From Prevotella sp. (GTDB lineage Bacteria > Bacteroidota > Bacteroidia > Bacteroidales > Bacteroidaceae), in NCBI GenBank assembly GCA_017619755.1, contig JAFZRU010000022.1, positions 1-59,984 of the forward strand: a DNA stretch of 59,984 nt, written 5' to 3'. Below the pieces are notes generated by a model that saw nothing but the letters and a program-made list of their open reading frames with translations, was not told where the DNA came from and ran no database searches. Each line of letters begins with the position of its first letter. Positions within the stretch are counted from its first letter, which is position 1. This document shows, in pieces, positions 41,732-51,100 of this stretch. A program made the translations under genes and the position numbers.

Positions 41732-44278
41732 ATGAGAAAAATCTTTTTGGGCATCATTGTCTTTTTCGCGGTCCTAACAGCAGCCCCGGCTTTCTCCCAG
41801 CCGGCCACCGTTCGCCTTGACGCCCGGGTGCGTCACCAGTACGTCACAGGCTTTGGTGGTTTTGTCTGCTCTCCGCAGTTCACCTACAATCACATGAGCA
41901 CCTCCGACATCAAGAAAGTGTGGGGGGCTGGCAGCACGGTGGGTTGCAACATCATGCGCCTCTACATTCCTGTAGGGAAGAACGCCTGGAGCCAGTCGCT
42001 ACAGACAGCGAAGAACGCCAAGCAAATGGGGCTGATTGTCTTTGCTTCCCCTTGGGGACAGCCGGCGGAATGGAAGACCAACGGCACCTCCAACGCCAAG
42101 AACAGTGACGGCACGCTGGGATACCTGAAGAAGGAAAACTGGCCTGACTACGCCCAATACTTGGAGGACTATGTGCAGTATCTGCGCAACAACGGCGTGG
42201 AGCTTGACGCCATCAGCATCCAAAACGAGCCTGATTGGGCTGCCACCTACGCTGGATGCCTATGGTCTGCCTCCGATATCGCGGAGTTTGTGAAGACCTA
42301 CGGTGCCACCATCAGCTGCAAGGTGATTGCCCCGGAGACACTCGCCGTGAGCGACAACTACGCCAACGCCTTGAACAAGAGCGACGTGCTGCCGGGCTTC
42401 GACATCTATGGCGGACACCAATATGGTGGCATACAGTCGGCCTACAAGAACCTTGCCGCCAAGGGGAAGGAACTATGGATGACGGAATACCTCATCAACT
42501 GGAACGAGAACCAGGCCTCAAACCGAAATTTCGATTTCTCGAAGGATTTCTTCGACTTCTTCCGCGCCATCAACACCTGCATGTTGGGCGACTTCAACGT
42601 CTGGGTGCACTATGCTGCCAAGCGCTATTACGGTATGCTTGGCGACGGACAAATGGGCACCTCTGCCGGCGTGGTGACAAAACGCGGGTGGGTGATGGCC
42701 CATTTCGCACGCTTCGTCACCGGCATGACCCGCATTGACTCCGATTTCGGGTCCGCTGGTCTGGAAGGGTCGGCATACCTCTCCACCACTGGCGACACGG
42801 TGGTGGCCGTGGTGGCCAACGAGGCAGAGGGGGAGGTCTCCGTGAGGTTCGACCTGCCTTTCTATACCCAGGAGGGGAAGATGGTCAGCACAACGAGGAG
42901 CAAGAGCTTCCAAGCCACCACACTTGCTTTGGAGGGCGAGACGTGCCGACCGGTGGTGAGCATCGAGCCACGAAGCGTGGCCACCGTCCTGTTCATTCGC
43001 AGCAGCGACCGCCAGCCGTCGGATATGAAGGGCGGCATCGCCCATTTCAATCGTCTCGACGACATGGTGGCCACCAAGAGCATGTTCGGCACCACCTACA
43101 AGTTGAGCGGGAAGACAAAGACCTTCGACCACAATACGCCTCTTATCTCCTCGCGCACCAATGCCAACTATGGCTTTGTGGCTCTCGACAACCGCTACAC
43201 GCGATTAGTGATGCAGGTGAAGAAGATGACGTCCACGCTCAACTACAGTTCGGCTCTCACCACGCTGACTTATGTCAATGCCAACGGGGAGGTTTCGACA
43301 CACAACTATGGCGACTTGGAGTTCACGCAACGTGAGAATTTCAACATCGTACTCGACCTCTCGCCGCAGACTCTGCCCGACGGTTGCCAGGGACTGATCT
43401 CGCTGACCAACAACAATTGGTCATCGACGCTCTCCATCACCTTCGGGGATGTCTATCTTGCCGGGCCAACAGCACCTTACGCCGCCACGCTCACCGGTGC
43501 CTACGTGGCCGACGACACCTATGTGCTCGACTACACCAACGACGCCAACTGCACCAGTCTCGACTTGACAGGCGTGACGCTGCTGCCAACAGAACTGCCC
43601 TGGATGGGTGGCAACCGCGTGGCCTACCTGCCCGTGGGCAGCAGCATCGAGGCCGCCAACGTGGTGGTTGACGGACAGTGCGCTTTACTCACGCTCACCC
43701 CCGACGGCGGCGACTTCCTCCCGGCAACCCCCTTCACTGCACAGCAGGCCACGCTGACGCTACAGGTGGATGGCCTTCGGATGGTTATGTTGCCCTTCGC
43801 CGCCACAGTTCCGGAAGGGGCGAGGGTGTATGCCGTGGATGAACAACTCTCACTGACACCGTTAGAAACTGTTCCGGCGCTTACCCCCGTCGTCGTGGAG
43901 GCACGGGGCGAAGTGGTTTTCACAGGCAATGGCGAGGTGGCCTCTCAGGCATCGCCGCTCACTGACATGCTGCGGGGTGCCTTTACGCGCATACATCTTT
44001 ATATAGGTGATTATGTTCTCTCCTGCCGCGACGGCCAATGGGGCTTCACCCGATTGGAGGAGGACGCCGTGCTGGAGCCTTTCGCCGTCTATGCCTGTCT
44101 AGACACCTCGGAGCCTTTCATCGCTCTGAAGGGTGGGGAACTCGGGGTGAACCTGCCGGTAGTGGCTCCACAGGGTTATGCCGTCGTCCATGACCTCAGT
44201 GGGCGGCGTGTCACCACAAGTCATTCCGCCCCCGGCATCTACATCGTCAATGGGAAAAAGATGGTCGTTAAAGAATAA
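41732..44278 (+). CDS. Secreted GH30 glucuronoxylanase-like enzyme with T9SS sorting domain
   Basis: A signal peptide (ending AFSQP) precedes a GH30 (subfamily 8-like) TIM barrel and side beta domain. Acid/base Glu166 lies in SIQNEPDW and the nucleophile Glu252 in LWMTEYL; HYAAKRYYGMLGDG and RGWVMAHFARFV are typical. GH30_8 enzymes cut glucuronoxylan next to methylglucuronic acid branches. A middle region of ~180 residues (430-610) resembles a carbohydrate-binding beta-sandwich. The C-terminus (VVHDLSGRRVTTSHSAPGIY, then IVNGKKMVVKE) is a type A type IX sorting signal, so the enzyme should be exported to the surface by the PorU/PorV system encoded nearby. Confidence 0.85.
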   Translation: MRKIFLGIIVFFAVLTAAPAFSQPATVRLDARVRHQYVTGFGGFVCSPQFTYNHMSTSDIKKVWGAGSTVGCNIMRLYIPVGKNAWSQSLQTAKNAKQMGLIVFASPWGQPAEWKTNGTSNAKNSDGTLGYLKKENWPDYAQYLEDYVQYLRNNGVELDAISIQNEPDWAATYAGCLWSASDIAEFVKTYGATISCKVIAPETLAVSDNYANALNKSDVLPGFDIYGGHQYGGIQSAYKNLAAKGKELWMTEYLINWNENQASNRNFDFSKDFFDFFRAINTCMLGDFNVWVHYAAKRYYGMLGDGQMGTSAGVVTKRGWVMAHFARFVTGMTRIDSDFGSAGLEGSAYLSTTGDTVVAVVANEAEGEVSVRFDLPFYTQEGKMVSTTRSKSFQATTLALEGETCRPVVSIEPRSVATVLFIRSSDRQPSDMKGGIAHFNRLDDMVATKSMFGTTYKLSGKTKTFDHNTPLISSRTNANYGFVALDNRYTRLVMQVKKMTSTLNYSSALTTLTYVNANGEVSTHNYGDLEFTQRENFNIVLDLSPQTLPDGCQGLISLTNNNWSSTLSITFGDVYLAGPTAPYAATLTGAYVADDTYVLDYTNDANCTSLDLTGVTLLPTELPWMGGNRVAYLPVGSSIEAANVVVDGQCALLTLTPDGGDFLPATPFTAQQATLTLQVDGLRMVMLPFAATVPEGARVYAVDEQLSLTPLETVPALTPVVVEARGEVVFTGNGEVASQASPLTDMLRGAFTRIHLYIGDYVLSCRDGQWGFTRLEEDAVLEPFAVYACLDTSEPFIALKGGELGVNLPVVAPQGYAVVHDLSGRRVTTSHSAPGIYIVNGKKMVVKE

Positions 44279-44368
44279 AACGCCTGTTAAAGATTGTTTA
44301 AACCGTTAAAAAAGTGTAAATCATAGGTGGGGGGCTTGAAGAGTGTCACCAAAATGAAATAGAATGTG

Positions 44369-44376
44369 TACCTTTG
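44369..44376 (+). promoter_or_regulatory. -7 box of the ribosomal protein operon
   Basis: TACCTTTG fits TAnnTTTG. Transcription would start near 44383, leaving a leader of about 137 nt before rplM. Confidence 0.6.
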
Positions 44377-44393
44377 CAGTCCGATTATTTCCA

Positions 44394-44519
44394 GGGGGTA
44401 GCTTAGAGCCCCCGGGTTTGGCGTGTTAATAGTGGTGCCTTTGGCCGGGCGCGACGGTTAGTGAATCGCCATTCCACCTTAATTAAATTTGTTTTTTAGT
44501 AGTAAATTCAAAATTTTAA
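44394..44519 (+). promoter_or_regulatory. Structured leader upstream of rplM
   Basis: The leader opens with a stable hairpin (GGGGG at 44394-44398 pairing with CCCCC at 44409-44413), followed by GC-rich segments (GGTTTGGCG, GCCTTTGGCC, GCGACGG...TCGCC) that can pair further. Ribosomal protein leaders bound by their own product are known in many bacteria, and L13 leaders have been described for Bacteroidia; I could not check this one against a model. Confidence 0.5.
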
Positions 44520-44981
44520 ATGGACACTTTAAGTTACAAGACCGTTTCCATGAGCAAGCAAACCGTTCAGAAGGAGTGGTTGGTCATCGATGCCACCGAC
44601 CAGGTGGTGGGCCGTCTCTGCTCGAAGGTTGCCAAGTTGCTCCGTGGAAAGTACAAACCCTGCTTCACACCCCATGCGGACTGTGGAGACAACGTGATTA
44701 TCATCAATGCCGACAAGGTGGTGTTCACTGGGAAGAAAGAGACCGACAAGCTCTACACCCACTACACCGGCTATCCTGGCGGCCAGCGCTTCAATACTCC
44801 TGCCAAGCTTCGTCAGAAGAAAAACGGCGTGGAGCGCATCATCCGTCATGCCGTGAAGGGCATGCTCCCCAAGGGTCCCCTTGGCCGCAGCCTTCAGTAC
44901 AACCTCTACATTTACGAGGGCACCGAGCACCAGCAAGAGGCTCAGAAACCCCGTGCCATTGATATTAACCAGTATAAATAA
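44520..44981 (+). CDS. rplM: 50S ribosomal protein L13
   Basis: An early-assembling large-subunit protein. The family core is intact: WLVIDATDQVVGRLCSKVAKLLRGK, DCGDNVIIINADKV, HYTGYPGGQR and RHAVKGMLPKGPLGR. The 153 residues and the start MDTLSYKT are usual for Bacteroidota, so the first ATG is right and not the internal MSKQTV. It starts the operon rplM-rpsI-rpsB-tsf. Confidence 0.96.
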   Translation: MDTLSYKTVSMSKQTVQKEWLVIDATDQVVGRLCSKVAKLLRGKYKPCFTPHADCGDNVIIINADKVVFTGKKETDKLYTHYTGYPGGQRFNTPAKLRQKKNGVERIIRHAVKGMLPKGPLGRSLQYNLYIYEGTEHQQEAQKPRAIDINQYK

Positions 44982-44990
44982 TCACAGCAA

Positions 44991-45377
44991 ATGGAATACA
45001 TTAATGCCATAGGTCGCCGCAAGAGCGCCGTCGCACGTGTTTATATGTGCGAAGGCACCGGCAAGATCACCATCAACAAGAAGGACCTCACCGAATATTT
45101 CCCCTCTCCCCTGCTGCAGTATGTGGTCAAGCAGCCACTCAACCTGCTCGGCGTGGCAGAGAAGTATGACTTGAAGGTGAATTTGGACGGTGGAGGCTTC
45201 ACCGGGCAGAGCCAAGCCCTTCGTCTGGCCATCGCCCGTGCTTTGGTGAAGGAGAACGCCGAGGACAAGAAGGCGTTGAAGGACCAGGGCTTCCTCACCC
45301 GCGACTCACGCGAGGTGGAGCGCAAGAAGCCGGGTCGCCCCAAGGCACGTGCACGCTTCCAGTTCAGCAAGCGTTAA
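44991..45377 (+). CDS. rpsI: 30S ribosomal protein S9
   Basis: A small-subunit protein whose C-terminal tail reaches the P-site tRNA. IGRRKSAVARVYMCEGTGKITINKK at the start, GGGFTGQSQALRLAIARALV, and the basic end KKPGRPKARARFQFSKR are complete. The length of 128 is normal. It is 9 bp behind rplM. Confidence 0.96.
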   Translation: MEYINAIGRRKSAVARVYMCEGTGKITINKKDLTEYFPSPLLQYVVKQPLNLLGVAEKYDLKVNLDGGGFTGQSQALRLAIARALVKENAEDKKALKDQGFLTRDSREVERKKPGRPKARARFQFSKR

Positions 45378-45415
45378 TACGACAATCGTGTTTAGCATCC
45401 AAACCGGCGAGACCC

Positions 45416-45448
45416 GTCGCCTGGCTTCTTGAGAGGCCGGGAGGCGAC
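45416..45448 (+). promoter_or_regulatory. GC-rich hairpin between rpsI and rpsB
   Basis: GTCGCC and GGCGAC flank a partly pairing interior (TGGC...GCC). No T tract follows, so it is not an ordinary terminator; it may regulate S2/EF-Ts synthesis as S2 leaders do elsewhere. The rest of the 131-bp gap is A-rich before the rpsB start. Confidence 0.4.
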
Positions 45449-45508
45449 TACTTGGCGGTTGGTTGATAGAGAAGACTAAAAGGAAAGTAAACAAAAAACA
45501 AAAACAAA

Positions 45509-46378
45509 ATGCCAAGAACAAATTTTGACATGCTGCTGGAGGCCGGTTGCCATTTCGGACACCTCCGCCGCAAATGGAACCCCGCCATGGCTCCCTACAT
45601 CTTCATGGAGCGCAATGGCATCCACATCATCGACCTGCACAAGACGGTCGTGAAAATCGACGAGGCCGCCGAGGCTCTCAAGCAAATCGCCAAGTCGGGA
45701 AAGAAAATCCTCTTCGTCGCTACTAAAAAACAAGCCAAGAGCATCGTGGAAGAGAAAGCCACGAGCATCAACATGCCATACGTCATCGAGCGTTGGCCGG
45801 GCGGCATGCTCACCAACTTCCCCACCATCCGCAAGGCTGTGAAGAAGATGGCCACCATCGACAAACTCATCGCAGACGGCACCTATGCCAACCTCTCCAA
45901 GCGCGAGCTGCTCCAGGTGACACGCCAGCGTGCCAAGTTGGAGAAGAACCTGGGTTCCATCTCCGACCTCACCCGCCTGCCCTCAGCCCTCTTCGTCGTC
46001 GATGTGATGAAAGAGAACATCGCCGTGAAGGAGGCCCGCCGCTTGGGTATCCCCGTCTTCGGTATCGTGGATACCAACTCCAACCCCGATGACATCGACT
46101 TCGTCATCCCCGCCAACGACGATGCCAAGGACAGCATCGACGTCATCCTCACCGCTTGCTGCGCCGCCATTGCTGAAGGCTTGGAGGAGCGCAAGGCTGA
46201 GAAGGCTGACGAGAAAGCCGCTGCAGAGCAAAACGAAGAGGCTGCAGAGCCCAGGCCCATGCGTCAGCGCAGAGCTCGCAAGGAGGCCGCTCCCGTCGTA
46301 GAGGAGCCAGCCGCTGAGGAGCCGGTAGCAGAAGCTCCCGCCGCTCCCGCCGAGGAAGATGCCCCGGCAGCAGAATAA
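45509..46378 (+). CDS. rpsB: 30S ribosomal protein S2
   Basis: Conserved from its start (MLLEAGCHFGHLRRKWNPAMAPYIF) through ERWPGGMLTNFPTIRKAV to VFGIVDTNSNPDDIDFVIPANDDA. The total of 289 residues exceeds the usual ~230-250 because of a C-terminal tail rich in Ala, Glu, Pro and Arg (from ~235), ending AEEDAPAAE. Such acidic tails occur in Bacteroidota S2. It is followed directly by tsf. Confidence 0.95.
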   Translation: MPRTNFDMLLEAGCHFGHLRRKWNPAMAPYIFMERNGIHIIDLHKTVVKIDEAAEALKQIAKSGKKILFVATKKQAKSIVEEKATSINMPYVIERWPGGMLTNFPTIRKAVKKMATIDKLIADGTYANLSKRELLQVTRQRAKLEKNLGSISDLTRLPSALFVVDVMKENIAVKEARRLGIPVFGIVDTNSNPDDIDFVIPANDDAKDSIDVILTACCAAIAEGLEERKAEKADEKAAAEQNEEAAEPRPMRQRRARKEAAPVVEEPAAEEPVAEAPAAPAEEDAPAAE

Positions 46379-46412
46379 TCAACACCAACAACCCAAAAAA
46401 CAAAGAAAGAAA

Positions 46413-47414
46413 ATGGCTTACAAACCCAATATGGAAGACATCAAGAAGCTCCGCACCATGACAGGTGCCGGCCTGGCTGACGTCAAGAAGGCGCTCACCG
46501 AGGCTGAGGGAGACTTCGACAAGGCTAAGGACCTCCTCCGCGAGCGTGGCCTCGCCATCGCCGCCAAGCGCAGCGACCGCGAAACCTCCAACGGATGCGT
46601 GCTGGTGAAGGTGGAGAATGGCTTCGCCGCCATCATCGCCCTGAAGTGCGAGACCGACTTCGTTGCCAACGGAGCCGACTTCATCGCCCTTACCCAGGCC
46701 GTCCTCGACGCCGCCGTGGCCAACCGTTGCCAGACCCTCGAAGAGGTGTCCAACCTCACCCTCGCCGACGGTCAGAAGGTGGCCGACGCCATCACCCAGC
46801 GTTCTGGCATCACCGGTGAGAAGATGGAGCTCGACGGATACAACTTCCTCCAGGGAGAGAACATCTACAGCTACAATCACCAAAACAAGAACATCCTCTG
46901 CACCCTCGTGCAGCTCAACAAGGACTTCAGCGAGCAGGGCAAGAAACTCGCCCTCCAGGTGGCTTCGATGAACCCCGTCGCCCTCGACGAGGAGAGCGTG
47001 CCGCAGGCTGTGAAGGACAACGAGCTCCAAGTGGCCATCCAGAAGACCAAGGAAGAGCAGATTGAGAAGGCCGTGGAGGCCGCTCTGAAGAAGGCCGGCA
47101 TCAACCCCAACCTGGTTGACAGCGACGACCACATCAGCTCCAACATCGCCAAGGGATGGCTCACCGAGGAAGAGGCTGAGAAGGCCCGCGTCATCAAGAA
47201 GGAGGCCGCTGAGGCCAAGGCTGCCAACCTGCCCGAGCAGATGATTCAGAACATCGCCAAGGGTCGTATGGCAAAATTCTTCAAGGAGAATTGCCTCGTC
47301 AACCAAGAGGTGATCATGCACGAGCCGAAGGAGAACGTGGCCACCTATCTCAAGGCTGCCGACAAGGAGCTCAAGGTGCTTGACTTCAAGCGCTTCACCC
47401 TCCGTGCCGACTAA
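46413..47414 (+). CDS. tsf: Translation elongation factor Ts
   Basis: Guanine-nucleotide exchange factor for EF-Tu. The UBA-like N-terminus (MEDIKKLRTMTGAGLADVKKALTEAEGD), the core motif ETDFVANG and the C-terminal dimerisation segments are present. At 333 residues it is within the range seen in Bacteroidota. The open frame begins 18 codons earlier inside the rpsB end, but MAYKPNMEDIK is the family start. Ends the operon before a strong terminator. Confidence 0.95.
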   Translation: MAYKPNMEDIKKLRTMTGAGLADVKKALTEAEGDFDKAKDLLRERGLAIAAKRSDRETSNGCVLVKVENGFAAIIALKCETDFVANGADFIALTQAVLDAAVANRCQTLEEVSNLTLADGQKVADAITQRSGITGEKMELDGYNFLQGENIYSYNHQNKNILCTLVQLNKDFSEQGKKLALQVASMNPVALDEESVPQAVKDNELQVAIQKTKEEQIEKAVEAALKKAGINPNLVDSDDHISSNIAKGWLTEEEAEKARVIKKEAAEAKAANLPEQMIQNIAKGRMAKFFKENCLVNQEVIMHEPKENVATYLKAADKELKVLDFKRFTLRAD

Positions 47415-47442
47415 CGCGCATCCTTTTGCAAGCAACATCCAC

Positions 47443-47481
47443 AGCCAGGCAGTGGGGGAAGCACCCCCTGCCTGGCTTTTT
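47443..47481 (+). terminator. Intrinsic terminator after tsf
   Basis: AGCCAGGCAG/CTGCCTGGCT plus a GGGG/CCCC extension (one bulged T) with a short loop and TTTT downstream. Confidence 0.9.
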
Positions 47482-47510
47482 CACACCAACAAGGAGAGCC
47501 TCCAAACCCC

Positions 47511-48122
47511 ATGAAAATCTTCAACGTCGCTTTCAATTACACCACATACAATAAAGTGGCCGGAGTGCCGTTATATAATATTGAAGAGAACCCCGTCGTC
47601 TTCAACCGGCCCGACTCCACCCTCATCAAGGGAGGGAAGCCGTGCTTCATCCCCGACGACTTGGGGACGGTGAAGGCCGCAGCACATATCGTGGTGCGGG
47701 TCTGCCGGCTTGGGAAGGGCATCCCCGAGCGTTTCGCACACAGATACTACGATGCGCTCACCTGCGGTATGACATTCACGGCCACCGACCTTCTCGAACA
47801 ACTGAGGCGGGAGGGCCTGCCATGGCATCCCGCCATTGGCTTCGACGGAGCCGCGGCGATAGGGGAGTGGCTCGACGTGGGGGAGCTTCGGCGACACTCC
47901 TTCCGCATCGACATCAACGGAGCGACTGCCCAGGAGGGGGACTCTTGCCATATGCTGCACACCATCGACAGCATCATCTCACACATCAGCCGCCATACCA
48001 CGCTGCGGATGGGCGACCTCGTTTTCACCGGGGCGCCGGCGCCGCTGTTCCCCGTGTGTGAGAACCAACATGTCATAGGATTCCTGGATGACAGGAAACT
48101 ACTCGAGTTCAATGTCAAGTGA
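47511..48122 (+). CDS. Fumarylacetoacetate hydrolase (FAH) family protein
   Basis: A 203-residue single-domain FAH fold: IPERFAHRYYDALTCGMTFTATDLL carries typical substrate and metal positions, and MGDLVFTGAPAPLFPV resembles the family's closing GDxxxTGxP motif. Members cleave C-C bonds in oxo-acids or decarboxylate oxaloacetate; specificity is not readable. In Bacteroidota such a gene commonly sits beside porU, as here. It has no signal peptide. The porU open frame overlaps its last codons, but the true porU start is probably after this stop. Confidence 0.8.
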   Translation: MKIFNVAFNYTTYNKVAGVPLYNIEENPVVFNRPDSTLIKGGKPCFIPDDLGTVKAAAHIVVRVCRLGKGIPERFAHRYYDALTCGMTFTATDLLEQLRREGLPWHPAIGFDGAAAIGEWLDVGELRRHSFRIDINGATAQEGDSCHMLHTIDSIISHISRHTTLRMGDLVFTGAPAPLFPVCENQHVIGFLDDRKLLEFNVK

Positions 48123-48156
48123 GCAAACGATTGTTTTGAAACATCACCACATCCAC

Positions 48157-51100
48157 ATGCAAGCCACATCGACGAAGTGTTTGGAGGCCATGGCCGGAAA
48201 GGCCAAGCGCATGCTCGCCGCCATCCTGCTGCTGTTCACAGCACAGATGGCGGGCGCCCAGCAATTCTACAATCTCACCGCAGGGGAGCTGGCTGTGGAT
48301 TCCGTGCTGCCACGCTTCGCTTGCTCCCTGCCGTTGCCCGACAACTATGCCGACTCCACCTACACCGTCAGCATCCTCTACCCGGAATTTATAGATACCG
48401 CCCCTTACAGCGTCAAGCGGCTCAAGGCGCTCGTCGCCGATCCGCTGCCCGAGTTGCCGGAGCCGGAGTGCAACGTCGTGGTGGAGCGCAAGAAGGCCCG
48501 GTTGGAGGTCTCCTTCCATCCCTTCGTCTTTCGTGACAGCCGCTACAAGACCATCGTGAGTTTCATGCTCAAGGTGGAGGCACGGCCTGTGCCTTCCATG
48601 CGCCGCGCCCCGAAGGCACAAGAGGCGGGTGCTGGCCGCTATGCCGACAACTCCGTCCTGGCCAACGGTCGATGGGTGAAAATCCGCGTGCCGTCCTCCG
48701 GCATCTACCAGCTCAACGACGCCTTGGTGAAGCAGGCCGGCTTCAGCGACCTCTCCAAGGTGCGCCTCTACGGCTACGGCGGCGCCCTTCAGAACGAACT
48801 GCTCAATCCTGACGAGCTGGTGGCCACCGATGACTTGAAGGAGGTGCCTACCTGCAACGTCGGCGGGAGGAGGCTGTTCTACGCCCAAGGCCCCGTGTCG
48901 TGGTCCACGCCGTCCACCATGCAGCGCACGCGCAACCCTTATTCCGACCATGGCTATTATTTCCTCACCCAAGGTGATGGCGAACCATTGTCCATCGACA
49001 GCGCCGCCTTCGTCAGCGAGCATTATCCCCGCCCTGAGCATTACCACACCCTGCATGAGACGGACAACTACTCCTGGTTCAAGGGAGGGCGCAACCTCTT
49101 CGAGAGCACGCCCATCAACGTCGGCTACCCACAGACATACGTCTTGGCAAGCCCCGGTGGGGAAGGGCCGGGAAAGGTGGCCGTGGCGGTCACTGCCGGC
49201 GTCTCCACCGTCGTCGAAGTGAGCATCAACAACTCCGTCGTGGGCGAACTCTCCATGAACCCGGGCAGCTATGAGCGCGGCAAGGAGACAAAGCAGGTTT
49301 ATGACGTGCCAAATCTCAGGGCCACCGACACCATCATCATCTCCACCGTCTCCGGAGGCCCTGCCAGGCTCGACTACATCGACATCTACACCGAGAAGCC
49401 GCGCCACATGACAGCCCTCACCTACAGCGGCATCCCCACGCCCGAGGTGGTGCACGCCATCACCAACCAGAACCACCACGCCGACGGGCCGGCCGACATG
49501 GTCATCATCATCCCCACCTCGCAGAAACTCCTGCCTCAGGCCAAGCGCCTGGCCGAATACCACGAGGCGCACGACTCCCTCCGCGTGCGCATCATTCCCG
49601 CCGACGAGCTATACAACGAGTTTGCCAGCGGCACGCCCGACATCAACGCCTACCGCCGCTATCTCAAGATGCTCTACGACCGGGCCGAGACAGAGAGCGA
49701 CATGCCCAAGTACGTCCTTCTCTTCGGAGACGGCGTGTGGGACAACCGTATGCTCACCTCCGACACGCGCAACTTCTCGCCTGACGACTTCCTCCTGTGC
49801 TACGAGAGCGAGGAGTCTTTCAGCGAAATCTATTGCCTCGTTGATGACGGCTTCATCGCACTCCTCGACGACGGAGAGGGCCTCAACCCGCAAAGCACGG
49901 ACAAACTCGACCTCGCCGTGGGACGCTTCCCCGTACACACTGCCGCCGATGCAAAAACTGTCACTGACAAGAGCATCAACTACATGGAGAACGGCGACGC
50001 CGGGGCTTGGGAGAACCTCGTCGTTGTCTTGGGCGACGACGGCAACAACAACTCGCACTTGGTGGATGCCAACAACGCCGCCAACCTCGTCAACTCCCTC
50101 TATCCCGGCTTCCAGGTGAAGAAGGTGATGTGGGACGCATACACCAGGGTCACCACCTCCACCGGCAACACCTACCCCGACTGCGCGAAGGACATCAAGC
50201 AGACTCAGGCCTCTGGCGCCCTCGTCATCGACTATTCCGGCCACGGTGCTGCCAACAGCATCTCCCATGAGAAGGTGCTGATGCTGCAGGACTTCAAGGA
50301 CTTCACCAACACCCACATGCCCTTGTGGATCACCGCCTCCTGTGACATCGCCCCCTTCGATATGGCGGAGGATTGCATCGGCGTGGAGTGCCTGCTCAAC
50401 AAGAAGGGCGGTTGCATGGCCTTCTTCGGCACCACGAGAACCGTCTATCAGAGTTACAACGCCTACCTCAACCGCACCTACCTCAAGCACGTGCTGAGTG
50501 TCGTGGATGGGAAACGCGTGTCGATAGGGGAGGCACAGCGCTTGGCGAAAAACGAGATGATCACTTCCGGGCAGGACAAGACCTCCAACAAATTGCGCTA
50601 CTCCCTCTTGGGAGACCCGGCGCTCTGCCTCAACGTACCCACGCTCAAGACCGTCGTGGACAGCATCAACGGCATTCCAGTGGGAAGCGGGAAGGATATC
50701 GCCATCGCCGCCGGTTCCATTGCCACCGTCGCCGGGCACATCGAGCGCAACGGAGTCTGTGACGAGAGCTTCAACGGACAGCTCACTGCCGTGGTGAGGG
50801 ACTCCGAGGAACTGGTCACCTGCCGTGGGCAGGCGGAGGACAGCGACGAGCCTTTCACCTACTACGACCGTCCCAACGTGCTGTTCAACGGCTTCGACTA
50901 CGTGGAGAACGGCAAGTTCCATTTCTCTTTTGCTGTGCCGATGGACATCAACTACTCCGACGGGCTTGGACTGATGAACCTGTACGCCGTCAACGACCAA
51001 CACACCTTGGAGGCCCATGGTGCCTGCGACGCCTTCCGCGTTGGAGGGTCCCAGACGGCGGAAAACGACTCCATCGGGCCGTCCATCTTCTGCTACCTCA

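Noticed and set aside
46149-47438. 429-codon minus-strand open frame
   Set aside because: Antisense of tsf and the end of rpsB, both clearly coding.
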